Assembly (NCBI GenBank): GCA_030528545.1
Contig: JAUMYR010000028.1
Location: 1-21,296 of the forward strand
DNA length: 21,296 bases
Direction: 5' to 3'
DNA from: Propionibacteriaceae bacterium
Lineage (GTDB): Bacteria > Actinomycetota > Actinomycetes > Propionibacteriales > Propionibacteriaceae
A program made the position numbers and the translations under genes. Below are positions 7,589-15,315 of the stretch, piece after piece (position 1 is the first letter of the stretch; every line of letters starts with the position of its first letter). Under the pieces are notes generated by a model. It was not told the DNA's origin, did no database searches, and worked only from the letters and a program-made list of their open reading frames with translations.

Positions 7589-8545
7589 GTGACGATGAAG
7601 CATAAGGACATGAAGGCGACCCTCGCCGTGGGTGCCGCCGGGCTGGTTGTAGCGGGCGCGACATTCGTCAGTTTGACGCCGTTGAACCTTCCTTCACTGA
7701 CGTCGGCGGTGTGGAGCCTGCTGGCCGGGCTGGCAGTGCTTTCGGGGTGCTCCCTCTTGATCGCTAGCCGCCGGGTCCACGCCTGGTCGAGAAAGCTAGT
7801 GATGAGCGACACCCAGAGTCAGAGGAAGCTCGGGGAACTCGCAAAGCATCTTTACCGGCAAAGCCAGCTTCTCAAGAACCTGGAGGATAAAGTCCAGCAA
7901 CTTGAGGGAAGCAGTCTTTCAATGCCTCCAGAGATCGAAGATCAGCTTGCCGTCGCCTCAGGCCGGGCCTTGATCCAGCCACGCAGCGTCTTCGACCCAA
8001 CCTTGGTCACTAGCTTCACGTCGGCGAATGCCTCAAAGAGCGTCATTGCGGGCAGAGGGGCTGCTGATCGCATGACGGACCCGAAGTCCCCGGCCAAGCT
8101 CTGGACGTTGACTCATGCGGATCCCGACCCCAGCCGCATGCGGGTGGCTACCATCGCTCCAGCGGCTGTTTGCGAGGGTCTCGAAGAATCGTTCGAGGTC
8201 GTGAGGCTCCACCCAGCGATGCTGCACCCGGAACTGCTTCGTGGGCTCTCGGCAATCGTGCTACATATGGCTGCGTTCAACGAGGGTCAGTGGTTCGGCT
8301 ACGACTCCTCTCACGCCACCATAGGCGCAACCGATCTTCAGGGATTTCTGCGCCAGGCCAAGCGCCGTAGTGTACCAATTTATGCGGTTCCGGACGGCCG
8401 GATTGCTCATTTTACTCACGAGATCATAAACCTTGCCGACAGAGTCGTTCGGCGAGAAGAATCTGAGAAGGATCCGACAGCGCTTGGGATCACGGCGCTG
8501 GAGCGCATGCTGCTGGACCTGGTGGGGGGGAAAGGCCATGTCTAA
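7589..8545 (+). CDS. Two-helix membrane protein with coiled coil and GT-B-like soluble domain (copy 2)
   Basis: A 318-residue paralogue, in architecture and partly in sequence, of the protein at 1182-2045. Two hydrophobic helices (about 10-31 and 41-60) are followed by a coiled-coil segment with heptad leucines (about 80-107, including LLKNLEDKVQQLE) and a soluble alpha/beta domain (about 172-318). The diagnostic block AIVLHMAAFNEGQWFGYD (222-239) keeps the F, E, G, W, G and D found in copy 1. It is followed by a helix, VPIYAVPDGR and a segment ending LADRVV. This order resembles the N-terminal half of CgeB-type GT-B glycosyltransferases (ES-AW-x-GxW, then a IPTVFW-like strand), from my memory of the family. 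Its end overlaps the tandem glycosyltransferase gene by 8 nt. It has lower GC than copy 1. Scaffold or membrane-recruitment role is inferred; no enzyme motif is complete. Confidence 0.75.
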   Translation: MTMKHKDMKATLAVGAAGLVVAGATFVSLTPLNLPSLTSAVWSLLAGLAVLSGCSLLIASRRVHAWSRKLVMSDTQSQRKLGELAKHLYRQSQLLKNLEDKVQQLEGSSLSMPPEIEDQLAVASGRALIQPRSVFDPTLVTSFTSANASKSVIAGRGAADRMTDPKSPAKLWTLTHADPDPSRMRVATIAPAAVCEGLEESFEVVRLHPAMLHPELLRGLSAIVLHMAAFNEGQWFGYDSSHATIGATDLQGFLRQAKRRSVPIYAVPDGRIAHFTHEIINLADRVVRREESEKDPTALGITALERMLLDLVGGKGHV

Positions 8546-10751
8546 GACGGTTCTTCTTTACGGCGACGTAAGTCTCAACGTCGTCGATGGCTCATCGATC
8601 TGGCTGATTTCCATTGCCGAGGTGCTGAGCCGGGTCGCGGACGAGGTTCATTTGTTGAGCAAGGTGCAGGTCAACAGCGATCTGTTGCTAGGCCAGCTCT
8701 TGAAGATCCCCAATGTCGTAGTGCACCCTCCCGATCCCCAAAAGAACCTTACTGTCGCCGGACAGCCAGAGGTCGTGCTTGACGTTTCTTCGGCGCGAAG
8801 AAGGCTCAGTGAGCTTGCCGCGAGCCTTGATCCCATTGCAGTGATCACTAGGGGTTTCGACCTTTCGCACGAGGTCTCTCAGGAACCCTCAATTTCCTAT
8901 CGGCTGTGGTCGTACGTCACCGACCTGCCGTACCCGATGGATCGATTCTCAGAAAGAGGACTCGGCAGGATCCGACGTATCGGGTCACGCTCTAGATGGA
9001 TGTTTGCGCAGACCGAGTCTGCACGCTCTTACTTGGAAGCCGCCTGTCCTTCGGCGTGCGGCAAGACACAACTCATGCTCCCCATGGTGACGGATATAGC
9101 CTGGGAGTTGGCTCCGCGTGAGCGCAGTGCCAACGACCCGGTTCGCCTGGTCTACTCCGGTAAGTTCGCAAAGGACTGGAGAACCTTGGAAATGCTCACG
9201 TTGCCTCGGTTGCTAGGGAGCCTGGGACTTCCCGCTGAACTGTGGATGATCGGGAATAAGTTCCAGAAGGACAAGGCTGATCGGACCTGGCACGTGCGCA
9301 TGGAAGAAGCCATTCGGGCCGCCGACGCTGACCCCAGATCGGGAGTGCGCTGGCTCGGCGGGGTTTCTCGGGAAGAGTCGCTCCAGCTCATCTCTCAATG
9401 CGAAATTGGGCTGGGCTGGCGCACGGAGGCACTCGATGGAAGCCTCGAGGTATCTACCAAGGCGCTTGAGTATAGCGCCTGCGGACTGGCTCCAATAATC
9501 AACAAGAGCGAAGACCACGCCGCCCTATTTGGGAGCGAGTACCCCCTATTCGCTTCGGGTGAGATGAGAGTCGACGAACTGGCGCAATTGATTGTCGAAG
9601 CCTATCCTCAGCTTGACAGCCTACGCCATCAGTCTCGATCGGTAACCTCGGAGTATTCGATGGCCGCTGCCGCGAAGCGAATGAAGCGGCTTCTCGATCG
9701 GGAGCGAGGAATCGGCTCACGGAATCGTCTGAGAAAGGATGGCCGTTCGCTGCGTCTAGGAGTAGCCAGCCATGACCTAAAGTTCATGGGGGAACTCCTT
9801 GCGGATTTTTCGAGGCACCCAGATTTAGAGACGAGGATAGACCACTGGGGGAGCTTGCGAGAGCATGATGTCCCAAGCTCAGAGGAGCTTCTGGACTGGG
9901 CCGACGTCATTCTGTGCGAATGGGCGGGGCCGAATGCCGCTTGGTACGCCCAGCGCAAGCGTCCGGAACAAAGCCTGATCGTGCGTCTTCATGGTTTCGA
10001 GTTACGGAGTGGGCTGTCCGATAGCATCGATTTCGAGGCGGTCAGCCGAGTAATTACGGTCAGCTCTTTCTACCGGCAGAAGGTTCTAGACCGCTATTCG
10101 TTGCCGGATTGGAAAGTGCAGTCGATTCCGAATGTCGTGGATATCGCTGACCTGAGCCGACCGAAGCTTCCTGGAGCGCAGTTCCGGCTCGGAATGGCCG
10201 GGTGGGTGGGTTTCTCTAAGAGGCCAGATCGCGCGCTGGGGCTAATTAAAGGGCTCGTGGAGGATGACCCAAGGTATGTGCTCTACCTCAAGGGGCGGAT
10301 GCCGTGGGAGTATTCTTACGAATGGGATAAACCCGTGGTGCGCCAGCTGTACGCTGAGTTCTTCGCGAAGCTGTCCGCTTCCCCGGCTCTCCGGAACCAT
10401 GTCGTTTTTGAGCCCTTCAGTGCCGACATCGCTTCCTGGCAGCGCAAGATCGGTTTCATGCTCTCACCGAGCGATTTCGAGAGTTTTCACTTAGCTCCTG
10501 CCGAAGGAATGGCCTCCGGCTCAGTTCCTATAGTTTGGGCCAGAGACGGTGCGACGGAGGTGTTTAGCGACAGGTGGGTCATTGGGTCCACCGATGAAGC
10601 TATCGAGCATGTTCTTCGGCTACGTGAACGCCGGAGCTGGGAAGAGGAGTCGGCCGCGGCCCGGAGCTATGCGGCTCGTTGGTCTGAAGAGAACGTTCTT
10701 CGTTGCTGGTACAACTTGTTGCAACAAGTGTTTCCGATTTCGCAGTTTTAG
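8538..10751 (+). CDS. Tandem GT-B (GT4-like) glycosyltransferase, copy 2
   Basis: A 737-residue protein collinear with the enzyme at 2042-4195. It starts TVLLYGDVSLNVVDGSSIWL and has RLWSYVTDLPY, VRLVYSGKFAKDWRT, STKALEYSACGLAP (Glu311) in unit 1, then SHDLKFMGELLADF, WADVILCEWAGPNAAWYA, MAGWVGFSKRPDRAL and the E-x7-E motif ESFHLAPAE (Glu648 and Glu656) in unit 2. Both units should be catalytically competent by these motifs. ATG 8538 is preferred: it gives the conserved TVLLYGD N-terminus, follows a G-rich ribosome site, and overlaps the upstream gene by 8 nt; the frame stays open further upstream, but that stretch is only the shadow of the membrane protein gene. The divergence from copy 1 is large enough to suggest a different donor or linkage rather than redundancy (inference). 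Confidence 0.88.
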   Translation: MSKTVLLYGDVSLNVVDGSSIWLISIAEVLSRVADEVHLLSKVQVNSDLLLGQLLKIPNVVVHPPDPQKNLTVAGQPEVVLDVSSARRRLSELAASLDPIAVITRGFDLSHEVSQEPSISYRLWSYVTDLPYPMDRFSERGLGRIRRIGSRSRWMFAQTESARSYLEAACPSACGKTQLMLPMVTDIAWELAPRERSANDPVRLVYSGKFAKDWRTLEMLTLPRLLGSLGLPAELWMIGNKFQKDKADRTWHVRMEEAIRAADADPRSGVRWLGGVSREESLQLISQCEIGLGWRTEALDGSLEVSTKALEYSACGLAPIINKSEDHAALFGSEYPLFASGEMRVDELAQLIVEAYPQLDSLRHQSRSVTSEYSMAAAAKRMKRLLDRERGIGSRNRLRKDGRSLRLGVASHDLKFMGELLADFSRHPDLETRIDHWGSLREHDVPSSEELLDWADVILCEWAGPNAAWYAQRKRPEQSLIVRLHGFELRSGLSDSIDFEAVSRVITVSSFYRQKVLDRYSLPDWKVQSIPNVVDIADLSRPKLPGAQFRLGMAGWVGFSKRPDRALGLIKGLVEDDPRYVLYLKGRMPWEYSYEWDKPVVRQLYAEFFAKLSASPALRNHVVFEPFSADIASWQRKIGFMLSPSDFESFHLAPAEGMASGSVPIVWARDGATEVFSDRWVIGSTDEAIEHVLRLRERRSWEEESAAARSYAARWSEENVLRCWYNLLQQVFPISQF

Positions 10752-10778
10752 GGAACTCTGAAAATTCCGCCACTTTGG

Positions 10779-10808
10779 CTCCTTGTATCGCTTTGAAGCT
10801 TTAAGGAG
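10779..10808 (+). promoter_or_regulatory. Possible hairpin hiding the next ribosome binding site
   Basis: CTCCTT (10779-10784) is the exact complement of AAGGAG (10803-10808), which is the core of the Shine-Dalgarno sequence of the gene starting at 10816. A second small stem (GCTT/AAGC, 10790-10799) lies in the loop. Folding would block translation. Six base pairs with an 18-nt loop is modest. Confidence 0.3.
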
Positions 10809-10809
10809 G
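10803..10809 (+). promoter_or_regulatory. Near-perfect ribosome binding site for the GTG at 10816
   Basis: AAGGAGG, 6 nt before the GTG at 10816. This rules against an upstream in-frame TTG at 10783, which would place the start before this site. Confidence 0.8.
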
Positions 10810-10815
10810 TCTGCT

Positions 10816-12552
10816 GTGAGTGATTTCTTAATTATTCCCACTGAGTATTTGGAGGCTGTCTTTGACCAGCTGGAATGCCCGTCTGTTATACCGATGAGGA
10901 TTTCCGATCGCTGGTCTGCCGTTCTGCAAGCACCCCCCAGGGCTGTGAGCCGGCCGGTTTCAGGTGTCTACGCTGCCCAAGGCCGGTGGGTCTTCGCAGC
11001 CAGCACCGACGCCACGGCAAAGCAAGTATCGAACTCTGTCGGGTGGTCAAACGGGCGCTTCACCCTGAACGAGCACGAGGTCGGGGTATATGGGGCAGCC
11101 GTTGTGCGTTCGGACTGGGAGGACCTTATCTGCTGGGCTTCACGCCCTAACACTCGTCCAGTCTTCTGGTCTCACACCTCGGCTGGTTCAGTTGTCTCCT
11201 CACGCGCTAAAGAGTGCGCTATTGCCGCCAGTGTATTGACTGGGCGGGCAATCCGCAAGAACCCTGACTATGCCCGCAGTGTACTATTATGGGGTTACGC
11301 ATTGGATGGCGTCTCCCCGTTCCAGGGTGTCGAAGTATTGAAGCCCGGTGCGGTGCTGCGGATAAGTGCGAATGGGGTTCCTCCGGCTCTTACTTCGCCG
11401 TTGCGGGCTAATCTCGAGCTCGGTCTTTTCGGCGAACAGGAAGGCGCCTCAGAGCTTGCGCGAGTACTGATCAGTTCAGTAAATAGGATCCCCAAGAATT
11501 CGTCCGTCGTCTTGCGGCTGAGCGGAGGCAAGGACTCCCGGACTCTCCTGGCCGCGCTTGTTGCCGCCGGGCGCAGCGTAGTCGCCGAAACCCGTGGGAG
11601 GCCTTCGGACGATGAAGTAAAAGTGGCGTGGCGGCTTAGTCAGCTCGCCGGTATCGACTTTCGGATTTCGCCTGTTCCCAAAGCTTCCGAGGGCAATGTG
11701 GAAGAGCGAGTGCTGGCCACGTTGAATCGGCTTGCGGGGTTTATTCCGTCTGAAGCGCATCAGAGTGTTTTCGGCGGGGCAGGAATGATTAATCCTGGCG
11801 GTGTCCTGCTCATGGGGCAATCGCATATTCAACGCGGCGGTTTTGCTCGAACCATGGCTAACTCGCTCGAGAAGTCCCGGCGGGTTTTGCTAGGGCAGAT
11901 GGCCAGTCGGTTCGTGCATCCTGATGTGCAGCTCCATGGGCTGAACTATCTCGATAGCTGGCTGGCGGCAAACATGACTGACAACTTCTTGGAGTTGCTT
12001 TACGAGTTCCATGTCCAGCATCGCGCAGGTGCTTATCTGGCGCCACATATGCTCGACTATTCTGCCGAGGCCGAGCTGGTTTATCCAATGATCGATTCGT
12101 CCTTTGTCCGGGTGTGTGATCGGCTTCCGATGGTCGCTAAAGTGTCCGAGAGAGCCGTCCAGCGAGCGATTTCCATCATGGCGCCTGAACTCCTCACAAT
12201 TCCCCTGGCGAGCGCAGGATGGCGTGCCAAGTTCCTCGGTACCGGGGTTTCCGAGGAGCAGGAACCGGTCACCGACCTCGTCATTCCGATAGAGGATGTG
12301 GCGGCTGACCGGTCCGAGGACTACTCGCCGCTGCAGGATGCAGCGGTTCATGACGTTGTCAAGTCATTGGTGGATGGTGGACTATGGGAAGGTCTGCGTT
12401 CGAATCTTAGCCCGCAGTTCGAGGAAGAGCTGCAGCTCGTCTCTCAGGAGGGTCTTGCGCCGCTGCGACGGTCGTGCAGCGCGGTCGCGCTTCTTGATTG
12501 GAAGAAGTACGTGTGGCGTCTCTACAACGTAGCTCTGTGGCAAGGCATGTGA
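10816..12552 (+). CDS. Asparagine-synthetase-like ATP-dependent amide ligase 1
   Basis: A 578-residue protein of the asparagine synthetase B fold. The ATP-pyrophosphatase loop is LRLSGGKDSRTLLAAL (SGGKDS at 236-241), the site where ATP adenylates a carboxylate. The N-terminal ~170 residues look like a worn class II glutaminase domain (VSGVYAAQGRWVFAAS, NTRPVFWSHTSAGSVVSS) but start MSDF, without the Cys2 nucleophile, so glutamine cannot be its direct nitrogen source. The second metal-site motif, SGxGxDExxGGY in AsnB, here reads LMGQSHIQRGGF with His337 where Asp is expected, so activity may be altered or lost. It follows the tandem glycosyltransferase by 64 nt in the same orientation. Candidate roles are amide formation on a uronic acid or peptidoglycan carboxylate. 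Beta-lactam synthetase and lasso cyclase share the fold, but nothing nearby supports those pathways. Confidence 0.75.
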   Translation: MSDFLIIPTEYLEAVFDQLECPSVIPMRISDRWSAVLQAPPRAVSRPVSGVYAAQGRWVFAASTDATAKQVSNSVGWSNGRFTLNEHEVGVYGAAVVRSDWEDLICWASRPNTRPVFWSHTSAGSVVSSRAKECAIAASVLTGRAIRKNPDYARSVLLWGYALDGVSPFQGVEVLKPGAVLRISANGVPPALTSPLRANLELGLFGEQEGASELARVLISSVNRIPKNSSVVLRLSGGKDSRTLLAALVAAGRSVVAETRGRPSDDEVKVAWRLSQLAGIDFRISPVPKASEGNVEERVLATLNRLAGFIPSEAHQSVFGGAGMINPGGVLLMGQSHIQRGGFARTMANSLEKSRRVLLGQMASRFVHPDVQLHGLNYLDSWLAANMTDNFLELLYEFHVQHRAGAYLAPHMLDYSAEAELVYPMIDSSFVRVCDRLPMVAKVSERAVQRAISIMAPELLTIPLASAGWRAKFLGTGVSEEQEPVTDLVIPIEDVAADRSEDYSPLQDAAVHDVVKSLVDGGLWEGLRSNLSPQFEEELQLVSQEGLAPLRRSCSAVALLDWKKYVWRLYNVALWQGM

Positions 12553-12861
12553 GGCGTCGCGGGCAAACGGCTTCGGTGCGCTGGAGAGCCCGATCCTTGA
12601 GAAGACTGGAGCCATGTCAACCTGGACGAGACATTAGGTGAGGCTCACTGCTCATGTCGGTCGGGCGTACCGCCTGCTAGATGTCGCTGGCCGGGACAGG
12701 TAACACCGATGCCGTGGACTGCGGTGTGCAATGGTTGGGCTAGCAGTCGCGGTTGGGGAAGGAGCCGCGCACCCTACTGGCTGGTCCGGTTTGAGGTCGC
12801 GGTCAACCCGACCTGACAAAGAAGTGTAGATTAGACATGCTCACAGACTACGGGGGTTGTC
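12553..12861. other. 309-bp non-coding region with short repeats between the two AsnB-like genes
   Basis: No gene seen. Short dyads are present: CGGGC/GCCCG (12560-12564 and 12588-12592, a weak terminator candidate for the upstream gene), GTGAG-G-CTCAC (12638-12648), CGCGG/CCGCG (12748-12752 and 12765-12769) and GGTCG/CGACC (12795-12799 and 12809-12813). GGTTGGG occurs twice, at 12733 and 12751. This spacing and the start-site signals suggest the second gene has its own promoter. Confidence 0.5.
12827..12832 (+). promoter_or_regulatory. Candidate -10 element for the second AsnB-like gene
   Basis: TAGATT fits TAnnnT and would start transcription about 23 nt before the GTG at 12862. No recognisable -35 hexamer is seen. 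The GGTCG/CGACC dyad at 12795-12813 covers the -35 position and could be an operator. Confidence 0.35.
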
Positions 12862-14700
12862 GTGCAACTGTTTCTCGCGCTGGTGAAGAAAGGCGAAGGC
12901 CGAATCCGCCAAGGAGACCGGACTCTCGCTGATACTCAGCTTGATCGGATAGTTCAGGACGCCCTTGCCAAGTGTTTTCCAGTTCTTGACTTCTACAAGG
13001 AGTGCACAACGGAGTTCTGGCGCTCCCCGCGGAACCGTTCCGCGATCTGGGTGGCTTCGAACGAGTCGGCCGCCACAGGGCTGGAGCGAACCGAGCTGCG
13101 GGGTGGACTCGTGATGTCCAGTTTTGGTGTGACTCTCGACCGCATCGCCGGTTCTTATGGATTCACTGAGTCTTCGTTGCAGCATGTTCCAGGAGCGTTC
13201 CTCGGTGTCCTAGCAGACGATTCCGGTCTCGACGTGGTTACCGACGCGGCATCCCTGTATCCCGTATTCTGGGCAGAAGCCGGTGCCTACTGGCTGGTCA
13301 GCAATCGCCTTTCTCTCGTCGAGCAGGTTCGGGAGGGGCTAACGGGGGACTCAATCAATTGGGATATGGCTGCCCTTCGGCACTTCGGTAGCCAGAGCCA
13401 CTACTTCGGCCGGGACACCTGTTTTGCCGATGTGAAGGCGATGGGTGTGCACGAGCTGCTTAGGGTAACGGGTGAGGGAGTCGCGGCTAGGAGCTGGTTT
13501 CAGACCGAAAGTGTGCTCCGGCCTGGGAGCAGCGATTATGAGGAGATCGTCGCTCAGCTTGCCGCTAATCTGGTAGACGCGTGCCGACCGTTGATCGCTT
13601 CCGGTAACTGTCGACTGCCGATCTCGGGAGGGCGAGACAGCCGCCTGATTGCCGCCGCGGCAAGCCACTGGAAAGAAACCAAGTTCAGTGCTGCTACGTC
13701 GGGAATGTCTGACCACCCAGACGTGGTGATCGCAGCGATTATTGCAGAGCGCTTAGGTTGGACGCATACTTGTCAGCCGCCATCTCCCTTGCCAACGCTG
13801 ATTCAGGCTGAGGATCCGATTGCGAAGGCTCGGGCCGTTCTTGATCAGTTTGATCTGACGACATCTGCCTGGGATACGGTAAATCCTCCTGGTCCATTTG
13901 CGGAGAGAGTATCGTCCTCCGGGGTGGGGGGCGAGATCATGCGCGGTGGATATGCTGCGACGTATCCAGTGGCGCCGACGGTGGAGCGGGCCGTCAACGT
14001 CATCAAGACCCTCATGGTCAGGGGCGCAGCGGTGTTCGAATCCGCAGGCGACAATTTCGTTTTTGAGAAAGCCAGACCCTGGCTGGCCATGGCCGAATCA
14101 AACCCGTTCCTTGCGCTTGACAGGCTCTATCACCAAGACCGGAACCGTCGCTGGGTTGCCGCCCGTAGAAACGGGGTGCGCATGAGGATGAGGGTCGTTG
14201 ACCCGCTGCTCGACAACCGCGTCGTGCTGAGCATGCTGCGGATTGATCCTGCCGTGCGCTGGACCGAAAGAATGTTCTTCGACGTGCTTTTGCAGCTAGC
14301 GCCCAACCTCGTCGACGTTCCGATCGAGGGCAGCCGCTGGAGGTTTGAGGCAGACGGGCCGGCTTCTGATATGCCGACACACGTGCAAGACACCTGGAGT
14401 GCTCGTTTCCCGATGAAAATCGATGTCGCGCAGCGCCGCCACGAAGCGAAATGGCTGCTACACCCTGAGTATCGTAAAGAAGTCTACTCGGTCATCCGGG
14501 AACGTGCTGAGCAAGCTCCGGAAGGGCTGATTAACATCGATCAGCTAAATAAACTGCTGAGCGATGAAAATCCGCGGTGGCCCACTACGCTATGGCATCT
14601 GCTCACGATGCTGGTGCTTGTGGTCGACGGGGTGGATAACTATCAGCGGGGTCCTGTGCCAGTGAAGGAGTACAAGCTCTCCGAAGCATTCAGTGCTTGA
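12862..14700 (+). CDS. Asparagine-synthetase-like ATP-dependent amide ligase 2
   Basis: A 612-residue protein with the same fold as the product of 10816-12552 but only distantly similar. The ATP loop is LPISGGRDSRLIAAAA (SGGRDS at 255-260), and the second motif SSGVGGEIMRGGY has Glu358 in the metal-binding position (Asp in AsnB). Both metal-site carboxylates are therefore present and this copy looks active. Residues about 85-160 (VPGAFLGVLADDSGLDVVTD, ASLYPVFWAEAGAYWLVSN) match the glutaminase-domain fold, yet the protein starts MQLF and no Met-Cys-Gly start exists in frame, so direct glutamine use is unlikely. GTG 12862 follows GGGGG (12852-12856), and an in-frame stop at 12832 bounds it upstream. 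Its end lies 12 nt from the convergent gene at 14713. A role in amidating a carboxylated glycan is inferred from the context. Confidence 0.78.
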   Translation: MQLFLALVKKGEGRIRQGDRTLADTQLDRIVQDALAKCFPVLDFYKECTTEFWRSPRNRSAIWVASNESAATGLERTELRGGLVMSSFGVTLDRIAGSYGFTESSLQHVPGAFLGVLADDSGLDVVTDAASLYPVFWAEAGAYWLVSNRLSLVEQVREGLTGDSINWDMAALRHFGSQSHYFGRDTCFADVKAMGVHELLRVTGEGVAARSWFQTESVLRPGSSDYEEIVAQLAANLVDACRPLIASGNCRLPISGGRDSRLIAAAASHWKETKFSAATSGMSDHPDVVIAAIIAERLGWTHTCQPPSPLPTLIQAEDPIAKARAVLDQFDLTTSAWDTVNPPGPFAERVSSSGVGGEIMRGGYAATYPVAPTVERAVNVIKTLMVRGAAVFESAGDNFVFEKARPWLAMAESNPFLALDRLYHQDRNRRWVAARRNGVRMRMRVVDPLLDNRVVLSMLRIDPAVRWTERMFFDVLLQLAPNLVDVPIEGSRWRFEADGPASDMPTHVQDTWSARFPMKIDVAQRRHEAKWLLHPEYRKEVYSVIRERAEQAPEGLINIDQLNKLLSDENPRWPTTLWHLLTMLVLVVDGVDNYQRGPVPVKEYKLSEAFSA

Positions 14701-14712
14701 TCTGGCAGGGTA

Positions 14713-15315
14713 TCAAGACTGGACCTCAAGCCCGAGCCTGACTGCTGATAGTAGGGCACGCAGTCTGGTCAGCTCACTTGGCTCCACGGCGGTTTCTAGG
14801 ATAAGGACATCCGCGGAGACATCTTCGGCAAACAGTAAGCCGACGGCTAGTATTGGCCGAACGTCATTCTCGCTTTGCCTGAATAGGAAGCTGTTTGAGC
14901 CAACTGCCACTGAAGATAGACTGCGCAGCGAACCGTTCCAGCGGTGTGCCGGTAGATCGCAAATCGTGGGCCTCTCATCGTCTATCGGTAGCCCCAGACT
15001 CAGCGTAATGCGATGCTGACCAATGGGAAGCGCCTTAGGGTAATACTCTATTGGCTGGCACAGGGTATGCAACGGATGGGCGTCGAAGGCGATTGCCGAG
15101 GCGGTAGCCGGTGAAATTTTGCTGGGCAGGGTTAGCTCTCCACCGCACCAGCGACCAAAAGCTAGATATGCCGCTACTGCCACCCTGTCCGGGTTGCTGT
15201 GCGTAGGCTTGTGATCTAGAAGGAGAGCCTCGGCCGGTGGGGTGCCGTCGTAGTCAGATAGCGTGGCCCAAAGGCCAAACTGAGCGGCATTATTTGTCTG
15301 AGCGTGGATGATCAT
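14713..15315 (-). CDS. Unrecognised 200-residue protein
   Basis: I do not recognise the family. The protein begins MIIHAQTNNAAQFGLWATLS, has no signal peptide or membrane helix, and is probably cytosolic. Notable stretches are HSNPDRVAVAAYLAFGRW (39-56) with a following CGGELTLP, and a Leu-rich C-terminal helix (about 178-200). It is the last gene of a three-gene minus-strand operon and overlaps the glycosyltransferase stop by 4 nt (ATGA), so it is probably made with that enzyme. It converges on the second AsnB-like gene with a 12-nt gap. Low GC like its neighbours. Coding status is supported by the coupled start and the operon position, not by homology. Confidence 0.6.
   Translation of the reverse strand: MIIHAQTNNAAQFGLWATLSDYDGTPPAEALLLDHKPTHSNPDRVAVAAYLAFGRWCGGELTLPSKISPATASAIAFDAHPLHTLCQPIEYYPKALPIGQHRITLSLGLPIDDERPTICDLPAHRWNGSLRSLSSVAVGSNSFLFRQSENDVRPILAVGLLFAEDVSADVLILETAVEPSELTRLRALLSAVRLGLEVQS

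Noticed and set aside
14684..14698. AAGCA-N5-TGCTT inverted repeat at the end of AsnB-like gene 2 as a bidirectional terminator
   Set aside because: Only five mostly A/T-containing pairs, entirely inside the coding sequence and without a T-run.
10816..15315. Lasso-peptide or beta-lactam gene cluster
   Set aside because: The AsnB-like fold fits, but I found no precursor peptide, RRE protein, transglutaminase-like protease or beta-lactam partner enzymes; all neighbours are sugar enzymes or unknown.
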